DNA of 64,000 nucleotides from Acidovorax sp. 1608163 (GCF_003669015.1 NZ_CP033069.1:62001-126000), one strand, 5' to 3'. Positions 1 to 8,475 are shown, counted from the first letter of the stretch. Notes: generated from the sequence alone by a model not told the origin. A program made the numbers and translations.

Positions 1-1127
1 CGGCGCTGATTGTAGGAACGCTCGTCGCCTGCTCCACCCCGCCCGCCCCATCCCCTTCGTACCCTGGGGGCATGCCTGCGCCCCGGCCGACCGGGCCTTA
101 TGCCGTGCCCGGCGACACCGGCCCGCTGCCCCCGCCCCTGGCCCAGCCCAAAAGCCGCTGGACACCCGTGCGCTGGGGCGAATTGCCTGGCTTTGCCGAC
201 GACGCCCTGCACGAGGCCTGGAACGCCTGGATCAAGAGTTGTGAGCGCCCCGTGGCCCCCTTCACCGCCCTGTGCAGCGAGGTGCGCCAACTCAGCATTG
301 CCACCGGCGAAGAGCAGCGCGCCTGGATGGTGGCCCGCCTGCAGCCCTACCGCGTGGAAGCCACCGACGGCAACCCCGACGGCCTGCTCACCGCGTACTA
401 CGAACCCCTGATGGATGCCGCCCGCCAAAGCGGCAACGGCTTCAACGTGCCCATCTACCGCACGCCCGCAGGCTTTGGCGCTCGCAAGCCCTGGTACACC
501 CGCCAGCAGATCGAAACCCTGCCCGAAGCCCAGGCCGCCCTGCAAGGCCGCGCCATCGCCTGGCTGCGCGACCCGGTCGAATCGATGGTGCTGCACATCC
601 AGGGCTCGGGCCGCCTGCGTATCACCGAGGCCGATGGCTCGACCACGATGCTGCGGGTGGCCTATGCGGGCACCAACGACCAGCCCTACGGCAGCATTGG
701 CCGCTGGCTGCTGGACCAGGGCTACACCCGCGATGCCACTTGGCCCGGCATCCGCGCCTGGCTGGCCGCCAACCCGCAGCGCACCAACGAGCTGATGTGG
801 ACCAACCCGCGCTACGTCTTCTTCAAGGAAGAACCCCTGGTGGGCATGGACGCAGGCTTTGGCCCCAAGGGCGCGCAGGGTGTGCCCCTCACGCCCGGCC
901 GCTCCATCGCGGTGGACCGCCAAAGCATCCCCTACGGCACGCCCGTGTGGCTGGCCTCCAGCGGCCCGCAGGTGCAATTGAGCCGCCTAGTGCTGGCGCA
1001 AGACACCGGCAGCGCCATCCTGGGCGCGGTGCGGGCGGATTACTTCACGGGCTGGGGCCCGGAGGCGGGCGACATCGCCGGGCGGCTCAAGCAGAACCTG
1101 CGGCTGTGGGTGCTTTGGCCTAAGTAA
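1..1127 (+). CDS. mltA: Membrane-bound lytic murein transglycosylase A (5' end outside window)
   Basis: Outer-membrane lipoprotein that cleaves peptidoglycan glycan strands with formation of 1,6-anhydromuramic ends. The frame is open from the first bases: codons 21-32 read Leu-Val-Ala-Cys, a lipobox that ends a signal peptide whose start lies before the window, so the ATG at 72 is internal. The MltA domain shows the YYEP signature near 400-415 and a GSGRLRI stretch near 605-625, followed by a YAGxNxxPYxSIGRWL block. The C-terminal 3D domain has AQDTGSAI, with the expected catalytic Asp codon at 1002-1004, and ends GPEAGDIAGRLKQNLRLWVL as in the family. Complete at the 3' end; an AGCGCT palindrome follows the stop. 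Family assignment is firm; the missing part is only the first few signal-peptide residues. Confidence 0.93.
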   Translation, partial: ALIVGTLVACSTPPAPSPSYPGGMPAPRPTGPYAVPGDTGPLPPPLAQPKSRWTPVRWGELPGFADDALHEAWNAWIKSCERPVAPFTALCSEVRQLSIATGEEQRAWMVARLQPYRVEATDGNPDGLLTAYYEPLMDAARQSGNGFNVPIYRTPAGFGARKPWYTRQQIETLPEAQAALQGRAIAWLRDPVESMVLHIQGSGRLRITEADGSTTMLRVAYAGTNDQPYGSIGRWLLDQGYTRDATWPGIRAWLAANPQRTNELMWTNPRYVFFKEEPLVGMDAGFGPKGAQGVPLTPGRSIAVDRQSIPYGTPVWLASSGPQVQLSRLVLAQDTGSAILGAVRADYFTGWGPEAGDIAGRLKQNLRLWVLWPK

Positions 1128-1142
1128 AAATTGAATCTTTTG

Positions 1143-1190
1143 GGCTGCTAGCGCCCGTCAATTAAGCGCTAGCAGCTATTAAATGCATAG
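1143..1190. repeat. AGCGCT palindromic repeat, copy 1
   Basis: GCTGCTAGCGC and GCGCTAGCAGC arms flank a short spacer, giving a stable hairpin directly downstream of mltA. Same family as the copies near 4.4, 8.4, 12.9, 23.7, 31.4, 37.2, 41.3, 57.8 and 61.8 kb. It could end transcription of mltA, though the T run after it is weak. Confidence 0.8.
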
Positions 1191-1302
1191 TGCATTGGCG
1201 GCCCACGCGCAGGAACATGTGCAGGGGCGGGCGCGGTGTCACGCAGCTTTCACAGGCCGTGCCTAGCATCCAGCGCTTTACGTTTTGCCGCTCGGATTGC
1301 CC

Positions 1303-3258
1303 ATGCCCTTCGCCCGTTTTCTCCCCGCACCCTCCCAGCCCGGTGCGCGCTTGCGCCTGACCTCCATCGCCGCGTTGCTGGCCTTGTCTGCCTGTGGGGG
1401 TGGCGGGGGCGATGAGTCTGTGGCCCCGGCCATGCCGCAGGCGTTGGGCGTGACCGACACGGCGCCCGTGCCCACCGTGACAGCTTTTGTGGACGCTGCC
1501 GCCACCAACCAGCGCGGCGATGCGCGCTATGCAACGCTGCAAACCAACGCGGGCGTGCGGTTGCTTTCCGGCTTTTTGGAGGTGTGGGAGCCCAGCACCC
1601 GCCTGGTCGATGCGGGGCAGACCGCACCGGCTGTGGAGGGGTTCCCGGCGGTCGTGGCCTCCACTTGGAGCGGTATCCCTGGCGACGCCACGGATGGCAA
1701 GGTCAAGAACGCAGCGGTGCACAAAGAGAACATCGACTTTGTGGTGCGCACAACCGTGACGCGCACGGCCGCCCAGTCATTGGCCGCCTACATGGACGAC
1801 CGCCGTGGCAAGAACTACAGCGTGACCGACGGCATGGGCCCGCTCACCGACGCGTGGCGCAAGGCCGCTCGCCAGACCACCACCATCACGGGCGTGCCTG
1901 CCGATGCGACCACCGTGAAGTACGAGGACGGCGGCAACAACACTGGCATCTCGGGCGACACCAATCCCGAATTTGGCCGCGTGATTGCCTTTGTGGAAAG
2001 CATGGGGGCCAACGCCTCCACCGAACCGGCCAAACGCTTTTACAAGTACGCCCGCCCCTGGCGCTGGAGCGCGGACGTGAAAGTGGAGCCCACGCTGCTG
2101 CCCGCGCGCAGCAGCACTGCGGCCACCGATGGCGGCTACACCAGCGGCCACAGCGCCGAGGCGGTGCGCAACGCCGTGGCCATGGCCTATCTGGTGCCCG
2201 AGCGCTTTCATGAAATGCTCGCACGCGGGCTGGAGCTGGGCGAAAACCGCATCCTCGCCGGCATGCACTCGCCGCTGGATGTGATCAGCGGGCGCCTTCT
2301 GGGCCAGGCCTCGGCCTTGGGCAATATTGCAGCGGCCTCCAAAGACACGCGCACCGCCGCCTACAACCAGGCCCACCAGACCTTGATGGCCGCTGTGGGG
2401 ACCACCACGCCCGCGCAGTTCGCGGCCTTTGCCCGCAGCCAGGGCACGGACAAGGACCGCTTTGCCGATTACGCGGCCAACCAGCTCCATTACCAGCGCC
2501 GTCTGGTGTTCGGCTTCACGCCCATCGGCAGCACCACGCTGCCCGCAGTGGTGCCCAAGGGGGCGGAAGTGCTGCTGGAAACGCGCCTGCCCTACCTGAG
2601 CGACGCGCAGCGCCGTGTGGTGCTCAAAACCACCGCATTGCCCTCGGGCTACCCCGTGATGGACGACGCCGAAGGCTTTGGCCGCCTCAACCTGTTTGCC
2701 GCAGGCAGTGGCTACGGTGCGTTCGCGGGCGACGTGGAGGTAGCCATGGACGCCGCCTTGGGCGGCTTTCACGCCCTGGACGTGTGGCGCAACGACATCA
2801 GCGGTGCAGGCAAGCTGACCAAGCGCGGCAGCGGCACCCTGGCCCTGGCGGGTGCCAGCACCTACACCGGTGGCACCGAAATCGCTGCAGGCACCGTGCG
2901 CGCCGACACTGCCAAGGCCCTGGGCCAAGGCGCTGTGTATGTGGCAGGCGGCACGCTGCTCACCAACACCACGGGCGCTGTGGAGTTGCCCGGCGGCCTG
3001 ACCCAAACCGCCACCGGCACCCTGGCCCTGCAACTGGGCGCGGCCGATGCAGGCACCCTCAGCACCGCAGGCGTGGCCACCCTGGCTGGCCCGCTGGCAG
3101 TCACCTTCCGCCCCGGCTTCACGCCCAAGGTGGGCGACACGCTGACGCTGCTGCGCGCCAAGCGTGTGCAGGGCACGTTCAGCGCCATCACGGTGGCGGG
3201 CTTCAAGGCGACGGCGGTGTACAACGGAGACAGCGTGCAGTTGGTGCTGAGCAACTGA
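1303..3258 (+). CDS. PAP2-family phosphatase lipoprotein with C-terminal autotransporter-type repeat
   Basis: Predicted exported acid phosphatase of the PAP2/vanadium-haloperoxidase superfamily, 651 aa. A signal peptide ends in the lipobox LSAC (Cys31), followed by a Gly-rich tether. The three PAP2 motifs are visible: KYARP (Lys248, Arg251-Pro252), SGH (281-283) and Arg316-x5-His322-x3-Asp326, so the active site looks complete. Residues about 500-536 form an autotransporter-associated beta-strand repeat (GAGxLTKxGxGTLxLxGxxTYTGGT), and the rest of the C-terminus is Gly/Thr/Ala-rich beta-type sequence without an obvious beta-barrel domain. I chose ATG 1303; an in-frame TTG at 1285 would add six residues. 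Substrate unknown. It stands alone between mltA and a convergent truncated SPFH gene. Confidence 0.82.
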   Translation: MPFARFLPAPSQPGARLRLTSIAALLALSACGGGGGDESVAPAMPQALGVTDTAPVPTVTAFVDAAATNQRGDARYATLQTNAGVRLLSGFLEVWEPSTRLVDAGQTAPAVEGFPAVVASTWSGIPGDATDGKVKNAAVHKENIDFVVRTTVTRTAAQSLAAYMDDRRGKNYSVTDGMGPLTDAWRKAARQTTTITGVPADATTVKYEDGGNNTGISGDTNPEFGRVIAFVESMGANASTEPAKRFYKYARPWRWSADVKVEPTLLPARSSTAATDGGYTSGHSAEAVRNAVAMAYLVPERFHEMLARGLELGENRILAGMHSPLDVISGRLLGQASALGNIAAASKDTRTAAYNQAHQTLMAAVGTTTPAQFAAFARSQGTDKDRFADYAANQLHYQRRLVFGFTPIGSTTLPAVVPKGAEVLLETRLPYLSDAQRRVVLKTTALPSGYPVMDDAEGFGRLNLFAAGSGYGAFAGDVEVAMDAALGGFHALDVWRNDISGAGKLTKRGSGTLALAGASTYTGGTEIAAGTVRADTAKALGQGAVYVAGGTLLTNTTGAVELPGGLTQTATGTLALQLGAADAGTLSTAGVATLAGPLAVTFRPGFTPKVGDTLTLLRAKRVQGTFSAITVAGFKATAVYNGDSVQLVLSN

Positions 3259-3266
3259 AGGAGGCG

Positions 3267-3291
3267 GCGGCCATCGATCGAAAATGGCCGC
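3267..3291. terminator. Weak hairpin between convergent genes
   Basis: GCGGCCAT at 3267-3274 pairs with ATGGCCGC at 3284-3291 across a 9-base loop, just after the PAP2 gene and before the end of the minus-strand SPFH gene. No T run follows on the plus strand, so its role as a terminator is uncertain. Confidence 0.35.
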
Positions 3292-3296
3292 GCCAG

Positions 3297-3815
3297 TCAA
3301 GGGTGCTTCTCATCGATAGCGAGCACCCTGATGCCTTTCGGCGCCTGCAGAACTTCGTCCAGATGGCCCATCACCCGATGCCTGTCTTTCGTGCCGAGAA
3401 GGTTGATGTTTTCAGCAGATGCCGACAAGGCGCAGAGCGCTTGTTCAATGGCCCGTTCGCCCACTTCGGCGTGGGTCATTTGGGGATTTGCGAGGGTCAG
3501 TGGATAGAACGCGCGTCCATCCATGATGTTCCAAAGGACCTTGGCGGATGCGGGTTGTGGCGGGCTGCCATCTGGGCTTTTGCAGGGAAGTCGGATGGCC
3601 GAAATATGAATACCGCCATGGAAGCGCTCGACGTCGTAGAAATGCGGGATCCTGATGTGAAGCCCTTGTGCGATGCGTTCATGGGTTGGAGTGCCCGCCT
3701 TGAGTCGTACCCCTGTTTGTCCTTCTCCCAAGGCGACCACAAAAAACCTCAGAAACAAGCCTGCAAGGAGCACTGTCGCTAACGTGCAAGCAAACACTAT
3801 CGATACCAATTTCAT
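3297..3815 (-). CDS. Truncated SPFH/band-7 (HflC-like) membrane protein
   Basis: 172 aa starting MKLVSIVFACTLATVL, one N-terminal membrane segment, then an SPFH-type N-terminal half: GEGQTGVRLKAG, a GLHIRIPHFYDVERF segment, VLWNIMDGRAFY, and a region matching the helical part of HflC (ERAIEQAL..., GTKDRHRVM). Family members then continue through GI-V-DVRIK and a long coiled-coil tail; here the frame stops at IRVLAIDEKHP, so most of the coiled coil needed for oligomerisation is missing. No HflK partner or protease gene is nearby. Base composition is visibly less GC-rich than the flanking core genes. It may be a decayed or horizontally acquired fragment, or a short stand-alone SPFH protein. The reading frame extends upstream, but the ATG at 3815 precedes the membrane segment and is the sensible start. 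Confidence 0.6.
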   Translation of the reverse strand: MKLVSIVFACTLATVLLAGLFLRFFVVALGEGQTGVRLKAGTPTHERIAQGLHIRIPHFYDVERFHGGIHISAIRLPCKSPDGSPPQPASAKVLWNIMDGRAFYPLTLANPQMTHAEVGERAIEQALCALSASAENINLLGTKDRHRVMGHLDEVLQAPKGIRVLAIDEKHP

Positions 3816-3885
3816 GAGAGCCTGACGAGGATGCAACCCCGTCAATGTAATCCCGCCATCCAATAGAGCGCGATGGCGGTCGCCG

Positions 3886-4365
3886 TCACACACCAGTGCC
3901 CAGAGGCCCGCAGCCCTGTTCAGGGGCAGGGCACCTTGGTGGCGTCGGTTTCTGTGCGCGGGGCGTTGCAGAGGCACCCGCCACTGCCGCTGGGGGCACG
4001 GTCTCGGTGTGCAGCCGCTCGCCTTCGATGCGGTAGGTGTATTCGCGCGTCGCGCTGGCCATCTCTGTCCTGACCGTGCTGCCCGCCAAGGTGGTGGCGT
4101 ACACCTGGGGGCGCACGATCTGGTACTGGTACGTGGTGGTTGCCAGGCCCCGGGTGGTTCTGCAGGTCGATTCGAACTGCTCCTCCTTGAACTGCAGGGT
4201 GCAGCGGCCAGAGCGGTCTTCGAGCTTTTGACCGTCTGCCGTGTGCAGCACGATGGTGGCGGCGCGCCAGCAGCCGAGCAAGGCGGGGTCTGGGGCAGCG
4301 GCCTGGGCGCAGGGCGCGATGCAGAGCAAAGAAAGCAGCCAGCGGAAATATGCGATGCGGTTCAT
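3886..4365 (-). CDS. Small secreted protein of unknown function
   Basis: 159 aa. Begins MNRIAYFRWLLSLLCIAPCAQAA, a clear signal peptide with cleavage after Ala-Gln-Ala. The mature part starts with DPALLGCWRA and continues with alternating strand-like segments (TLQFKEEQFESTCRT, YRIEGERLHTETVPP), which suggests a small lipocalin-like or beta-sandwich periplasmic domain of the kind in which GxW lies near the start. The C-terminus is Pro/Cys-rich (PPRCPAPEQGCG); with Cys in the core there are several possible disulfides. I do not recognise a named family. It sits upstream of, and in the same direction as, the truncated SPFH gene, 70 bases away. Confidence 0.65.
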   Translation of the reverse strand: MNRIAYFRWLLSLLCIAPCAQAAAPDPALLGCWRAATIVLHTADGQKLEDRSGRCTLQFKEEQFESTCRTTRGLATTTYQYQIVRPQVYATTLAGSTVRTEMASATREYTYRIEGERLHTETVPPAAVAGASATPRAQKPTPPRCPAPEQGCGPLGTGV

Positions 4366-4424
4366 GGGCCGTGATTTTCAACGGGGTTGGGCATTGGTGC
4401 CATGGTGTCTGACGAAGCAGATTG

Positions 4425-4490
4425 ATTGCTATGTTATTGATAGCTTCTAGCGATTTATGGATAAGCGCTAGAGCCTGAAATCGCTAAAAA
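4425..4490. repeat. AGCGCT palindromic repeat, copy 2 (degenerate)
   Basis: ATTGCTAT...GATAGCTTCTAGCG followed by ATAAGCGCTAGAGCC. The left AGCGCT arm is mutated (AGCGAT). It lies right beside the decayed MFS tail at 4494-4568. Confidence 0.7.
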
Positions 4491-4493
4491 TCC

Positions 4494-4568
4494 TCACCAT
4501 TCCACTGTCCACCGCGTCACCGTCGGTGCTGCATCACTGGTGTGGAAGACCCGCTTGCGTTCGCGCAA
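4494..4568 (-). pseudogene. Remnant of the 3' end of an MFS_3 transporter gene
   Basis: The minus strand encodes 24 residues and a stop, LRERKRVFHTSDAAPTVTRW then TVEW, that match the last 24 residues of the complete MFS gene at 6533 (LRERKLAFHTGDAPPKVTRW then TVER) at 18 positions. The DNA of the two copies also aligns through the stop codon. No start or upstream coding sequence of an MFS protein is present: the match ends where the neighbouring lysR gene's 3' flank begins. It is therefore a diverged tail fragment in the same orientation as the complete gene 2 kb away. Confidence 0.75.
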
Positions 4569-4585
4569 TGGCTTGGAACAGGTTC

Positions 4586-5461
4586 TTAAACGGCGAACCA
4601 TCCTGTGGGGTATTGGTTGACCATGAACTCCACAAATGCCTTCACCTTCGGGCTTTGTAAGCGGCGAGACGTGTGCATTACCCAGAGCTGGGTTTCCTTG
4701 CCCGCAATGCCCCAAGACACCAACTCTCGTTTTTCCAGGTGGCCTGCGATGATGGACTGCGGCAACAACGCGACTCCTGCCCCCGCCACCACCGCGTCGC
4801 GGATCGATAACAGCGAAGACAGCTTGAGCACGGGTTGGGGTTCATAGGCGATCTGTCCCTCGCGCACCGACCAGACTTCCCCTTCCCGATAAGTGGGCAT
4901 CACCACGGCAGGAATGGGGGTTGGCTGGCCCGCACTTGCCTGCGGAATTCGCACCGATGGAGCCGCAGCAAGGACCAGCCTGTCTTTGGCGAAACACCTG
5001 CCGACGAGGGAGCCGTCCTCTTTCGGATTGATGCGGATCGCAACGTCAAAGTGCTCTTCCACCAGGTCGGTCAGACGGTCCTCCGAGACGACTTCGATCT
5101 GTACCTCTGGGTGCAAGACTCTGAACCGCGCAGCCAGCAGCCCCAGCGCGACTTGTGAAAACAGCAACGGCGCTGCAACGCGAAGGTGTCCTCGGGGTGT
5201 GGTGAGGCCTTCCCGTGCGGCCCTCACCGCCTCTTCAATGTCGCGCATGGGGCCCGAGGTCTGGGCGAACAACAGCTTGCCCGTTTCCGTGAGCTCAAGA
5301 CTTCGGCCGCCTCGTTCGATGAGACGCATCCCCAGCGCGTCCTCAAAGTCTGCAAGCCTGCGCGAAAGGGTGGCCTTGGAGCGTCCGCTGGCACGGCTGG
5401 CTTTGCCAAACCCACCGTGAGCGGCCACGAGCTGGAAGTCCTGAAGGGCATCGAGGTCCAT
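4586..5461 (-). CDS. LysR-family transcriptional regulator
   Basis: 291 aa. An N-terminal winged helix (MDLDALQDFQLVAAHGGFGK, then ASGRSKATLSRRLADFEDAL) is followed by a LysR substrate-binding domain (HLRVAAPLLFSQVALGLLAA..., VVAGAGVALLPQSIIAGHLE). Start taken at ATG 5461, which gives the usual MDLDAL beginning; another in-frame ATG at 5473 would add four residues. Divergent from the NmrA-type gene at 5570 across a 108-base AT-richer gap, the classic arrangement for a LysR protein controlling its divergent neighbour and itself. The lysR/nmrA pair is less GC-rich than the genes around it and lies between an MFS gene and a fragment of that gene's tail, so it may have been acquired. Confidence 0.9.
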   Translation of the reverse strand: MDLDALQDFQLVAAHGGFGKASRASGRSKATLSRRLADFEDALGMRLIERGGRSLELTETGKLLFAQTSGPMRDIEEAVRAAREGLTTPRGHLRVAAPLLFSQVALGLLAARFRVLHPEVQIEVVSEDRLTDLVEEHFDVAIRINPKEDGSLVGRCFAKDRLVLAAAPSVRIPQASAGQPTPIPAVVMPTYREGEVWSVREGQIAYEPQPVLKLSSLLSIRDAVVAGAGVALLPQSIIAGHLEKRELVSWGIAGKETQLWVMHTSRRLQSPKVKAFVEFMVNQYPTGWFAV

Positions 5462-5569
5462 AGGTGGTCTCATTTTTGAAACGACCAGTATAAATTTTGG
5501 AGTCTATGCGAGGAAATTGAGACGAAATACAGTCCATTCACCCCAACCCAACTTTCTGGAGAAATTGAA
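5462..5569. promoter_or_regulatory. Divergent lysR/nmrA control region
   Basis: 108 bases between the two starts, AT-richer than the surroundings, with a TATAAATTTT stretch at 5489-5498 suitable for a -10 element, and a GGAG ribosome-binding site about 10 bases before the nmrA-like ATG. No clear LysR operator could be defined by eye. Confidence 0.35.
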
Positions 5570-6433
5570 ATGACCATTCTTGTTACAGGCGCTACAGGCC
5601 GCGTCGGCCGCCATGTTGTCGAACAACTCTTTGTGCGTGGCGCCGCGGTTCGCGCCTTGACCCGTGACCCCGCCAAGGCCCACTTTGCGGCGGGCGTGGA
5701 AGTCGTCGTTGGCGACTTGCTGGACATCGATGCAATGCGCAGTGCCCTGGCCGGAGTCAAGACACTCTTTTTGTTGAACGCTGTGACGGGCGATGAGTTC
5801 ACGCAAGCGATCATTGCGCTGAACCTCGCCCGCGAGGCTGGCATCGACCGGGTTGTCTACCTGTCGGTGTTCGATGCAGACCGTGCGGTGAACGTGCCTC
5901 ATTTCGCGGTGAAGCACGGCGCTGAGCGGATGCTGGAAGCCCTAGGTTTCAGCGCCACGATCTTGCGACCCACCTACTTCATTGACAACGAAGTGATGAT
6001 CCAGGGCGTGGTCAAGGATTACGGCTTCTATCCGATGCCGATTGGATCGAAGGGCGTTGCCATGGCCGATGCGCGTGACATCGCTGAAGTGGCTGCGATG
6101 GAGTTGATTCGCCGTGACCAGGCGCCTGGCAAGTTGCCGCTGGAGACGATCAACATCGTGGGGCCTGACACGCTGACCGGCGCGGATGCGGCCGCCATCT
6201 GGAGCGAAGTGCTGGGTCGCCCGATTGCCTACGGCGGCGATGATCCGAGCGGCTTTGAAGCAAACATGGGCCGTTTGATGCCGAAATGGATGGCGTATGA
6301 AATGCGGGTCATGGCCGAGCGCTACGTCAGTGACGGCATGATCCCGCGAGAGGGCGACCGCGAGCGTCTGGTAAAGATCCTCGGACGGCCTTTGCACTCT
6401 TACCGCGACTTTGTAGCCAAAGTGGCTGGTTAA
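5570..6433 (+). CDS. NmrA/SDR-type NAD(P)-binding protein
   Basis: 287 aa atypical short-chain dehydrogenase of the NmrA-like group. The Rossmann start is MTILVTGATGRVGRHVVEQL (GATGRVG near residues 7-13), then ALTRDPAK as the expected dinucleotide-phosphate recognition segment. The usual SDR catalytic YxxxK is not present; the segment HFAVKHGAERMLEALG fits NmrA-type members that often bind but do not turn over the cofactor, or act as quinone or NADPH reductases. GGAG lies just upstream of the ATG. Likely controlled by the divergent LysR protein. Substrate cannot be deduced. Confidence 0.88.
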   Translation: MTILVTGATGRVGRHVVEQLFVRGAAVRALTRDPAKAHFAAGVEVVVGDLLDIDAMRSALAGVKTLFLLNAVTGDEFTQAIIALNLAREAGIDRVVYLSVFDADRAVNVPHFAVKHGAERMLEALGFSATILRPTYFIDNEVMIQGVVKDYGFYPMPIGSKGVAMADARDIAEVAAMELIRRDQAPGKLPLETINIVGPDTLTGADAAAIWSEVLGRPIAYGGDDPSGFEANMGRLMPKWMAYEMRVMAERYVSDGMIPREGDRERLVKILGRPLHSYRDFVAKVAG

Positions 6434-6532
6434 ACGACCTCGCTACGGCGGGGCAGGGAGCCTCTTCGTATGCCTCCCCATGCTGTGAGGCGTATCCAAT
6501 GCGGCTTGGGCCCCTGTGCACGCAGCGAAGGC

Positions 6533-8314
6533 TCACCGCTCCACCGTCCACCGCGTCACCTTGGGCGGTGCATCGCCGGTGTGGAAGGCCAGCTTGCGCT
6601 CGCGCAGGGCCACGTCGGAGGCGGTCACGCGGTCGAAGCGGCGCAGGTGCTCGGTCCACGATTCGTCTTCGATGCGCTCCACATACCGCGTGGGGTTGCT
6701 GATGTCGTGCAGCAGTTGCCAGTCCAGCGCGCCCTGGCGCAGGCGGCTGCGGCGGCTTTCCTGCATCACGGCGCGGAACTCAGGGGCGCGCGGCGGGTGG
6801 ATGAAGTATTCGATGGTGACGACCACATGCCCTGCCTCGGGCGGCGTGGGGGCGGTGGGGGCCTTGAAGGCGCGTGAGGGGCTCAGGTCTTCCTCGATGG
6901 AGCGGTCGGCCGCCAGGTGCTGCACCACGGCCATCACGATGCCACCGCTCACGGCGGCAATCCCTAAGCTGGTGTGCACATCGGTGAGCGAGGCCACCTG
7001 GCCCCACAGGGCGGCGCCTGCGGCGGTGGCACCCATGATGCTCATTTGGTAGATGGACATGCCGCGCGCCCGCACCCAGTTGGGCAGGGCCAGCTGGGCC
7101 GACACGCTCAGGGTGTTGGCGGTGGTGATCCAGGCCATGCCGCCCAGCACCATGGCGGGCACGGCCACGTAGACATTGGGGGCCCAGGCCATGGCGCCGG
7201 TGGCGGCGGCTTGCAGCAGCGTGCCACGCAGCACCAGCACATCGCGCGGCATGGCCTGGCGCAGGCGGGGCAGGAACATGGCGGCCACGATGGCGCCCGC
7301 GCCCATGCTGGCCAGCAGCAGCGTGAAGGTGCCTGCGCCGCCGCCCTCCAGCCCCTTGGCCACCAGCGGCAGCAGGGCCATGAGGGCCGTGGCGTGCAAG
7401 AAGAAGACGGAGATGCGCCACAGCACGGCGCGCATGCGGGGCGATTGGCGTACAAACTGCACGCCCACGCGCATGGCGCTGGGCAGGCGCTCACGCCCCA
7501 GCGGGCTGGGCACGTGCTCGCGCTTCCAGCGCATGATGACCAGGCCCGAGAGCACCGACAGCACGGCGTTGAGCACAAACACCCAGGCGCTGCCCGCGCT
7601 GGCAATGATGGCGCCCGCCAGCAGTGGGCCCATGATGCGCGAGGCGTTCATGGCCACGCCGTTCAGCGCCAGGGCGGCAGGCAACTGCGGGCGGCTGACC
7701 AGCTCGGGCACGATGGCGGCAAACACCGGCCAGCGCATGGCCAGCCCAATGCCGTTGGCAAAGGTGAGGGCCAGCAGCAGCGGGGCCGACATGCCGCCCG
7801 AGACGATGGCAAAGGCCAGCACCACAGCCACGGCGGCCACCCAGAACTGCGTGGCCATGAAGTAGCGGCGCCGGTCCAGGATGTCGGCCAGTGCGCCACT
7901 GGGCAGGCCCAGCAAGAACACAGGCAGGGTGGAGGCGGACTGCACCAGCGCCACCAGCACGGGCGAGGTGGTGAGCGTGGTCATCAGCCAGGCGGCCGCC
8001 ACGTCGTTCATCCACATGCAGGTGTTGGCCGCTACCCAGGTCAGCCACAGCATGCGGAACACGGGCACCGACAGCGGGGCGAAGGGCGAGAGCGAGGCGT
8101 CGGAGTGGACGGCCCCAGCCGCAGCGCTTTGGTCCAGGCTGTGCTGGGCCGATTCTTCGGTGCCCTGGGCGAGGGCGGCACGCTCGGCGGCGCTCAGCGT
8201 GGGTGTGTGGGCCGGGGTGGGGGCATCGCCTGCGGCGGTGGGCGTGGGGCCGCTGGGGCTGTCGTGGTGGGGCTGGGGTGGCATGTGCGCTGATTGTGCG
8301 ATGTCTGACCTCAT
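6533..8314 (-). CDS. MFS_3-type exporter with C-terminal antibiotic-monooxygenase-like domain
   Basis: 593 aa from ATG 8314 (a TTG at 8377 would add 21 residues). After a Pro/Ala-rich cytoplasmic leader there are twelve hydrophobic segments of the EntS-like MFS_3 family: PVFRMLWLTWVAANTCMWMN, ALVQSASTLPVFLLGLPSGA with LADILDRRRYF as the loop 2-3 signature, and so on. After the last helix comes a soluble domain of about 100 residues (VVVTIEYFIHPPRAPEFRAV, then WTEHLRRFDRVTASDVALRE) like the dimeric alpha-beta ABM fold that some members of this family carry. Exported substrate unknown. Downstream of, and codirectional with, the Lrp gene. A decayed copy of its last 24 codons lies at 4494. Confidence 0.85.
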   Translation of the reverse strand: MRSDIAQSAHMPPQPHHDSPSGPTPTAAGDAPTPAHTPTLSAAERAALAQGTEESAQHSLDQSAAAGAVHSDASLSPFAPLSVPVFRMLWLTWVAANTCMWMNDVAAAWLMTTLTTSPVLVALVQSASTLPVFLLGLPSGALADILDRRRYFMATQFWVAAVAVVLAFAIVSGGMSAPLLLALTFANGIGLAMRWPVFAAIVPELVSRPQLPAALALNGVAMNASRIMGPLLAGAIIASAGSAWVFVLNAVLSVLSGLVIMRWKREHVPSPLGRERLPSAMRVGVQFVRQSPRMRAVLWRISVFFLHATALMALLPLVAKGLEGGGAGTFTLLLASMGAGAIVAAMFLPRLRQAMPRDVLVLRGTLLQAAATGAMAWAPNVYVAVPAMVLGGMAWITTANTLSVSAQLALPNWVRARGMSIYQMSIMGATAAGAALWGQVASLTDVHTSLGIAAVSGGIVMAVVQHLAADRSIEEDLSPSRAFKAPTAPTPPEAGHVVVTIEYFIHPPRAPEFRAVMQESRRSRLRQGALDWQLLHDISNPTRYVERIEDESWTEHLRRFDRVTASDVALRERKLAFHTGDAPPKVTRWTVER

Positions 8315-8385
8315 TGTGCCCAGCGCAGGCGTGGCGACCCGGCTTGTGCCATGGGCTTGGGGGATCGGTGAATTCAAAGAAAAAA

Positions 8386-8430
8386 GGGCTCTAGCGCTTA
8401 TCTATCAAGCGCTAAAAGCTATCAAAATAG
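8386..8430. repeat. AGCGCT palindromic repeat, copy 3
   Basis: CTCTAGCGCTTATCTATCAAGCGCTAAAAGC, between the end of lrp and the start of the MFS gene (both minus strand). It could attenuate transcription from lrp into the MFS gene. Confidence 0.8.
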
Positions 8431-8475
8431 GAGCGATATCGGGCTTCGCCCAGCCCGGGGCAAGCCTGGGCTGGC

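Noticed and set aside
4574..4586. AACAGGTTCTTA near the lysR end as a second copy of the element C terminus
   Set aside because: Only about 11 bases match the 26-base end and no partner arm is nearby; chance is likely.
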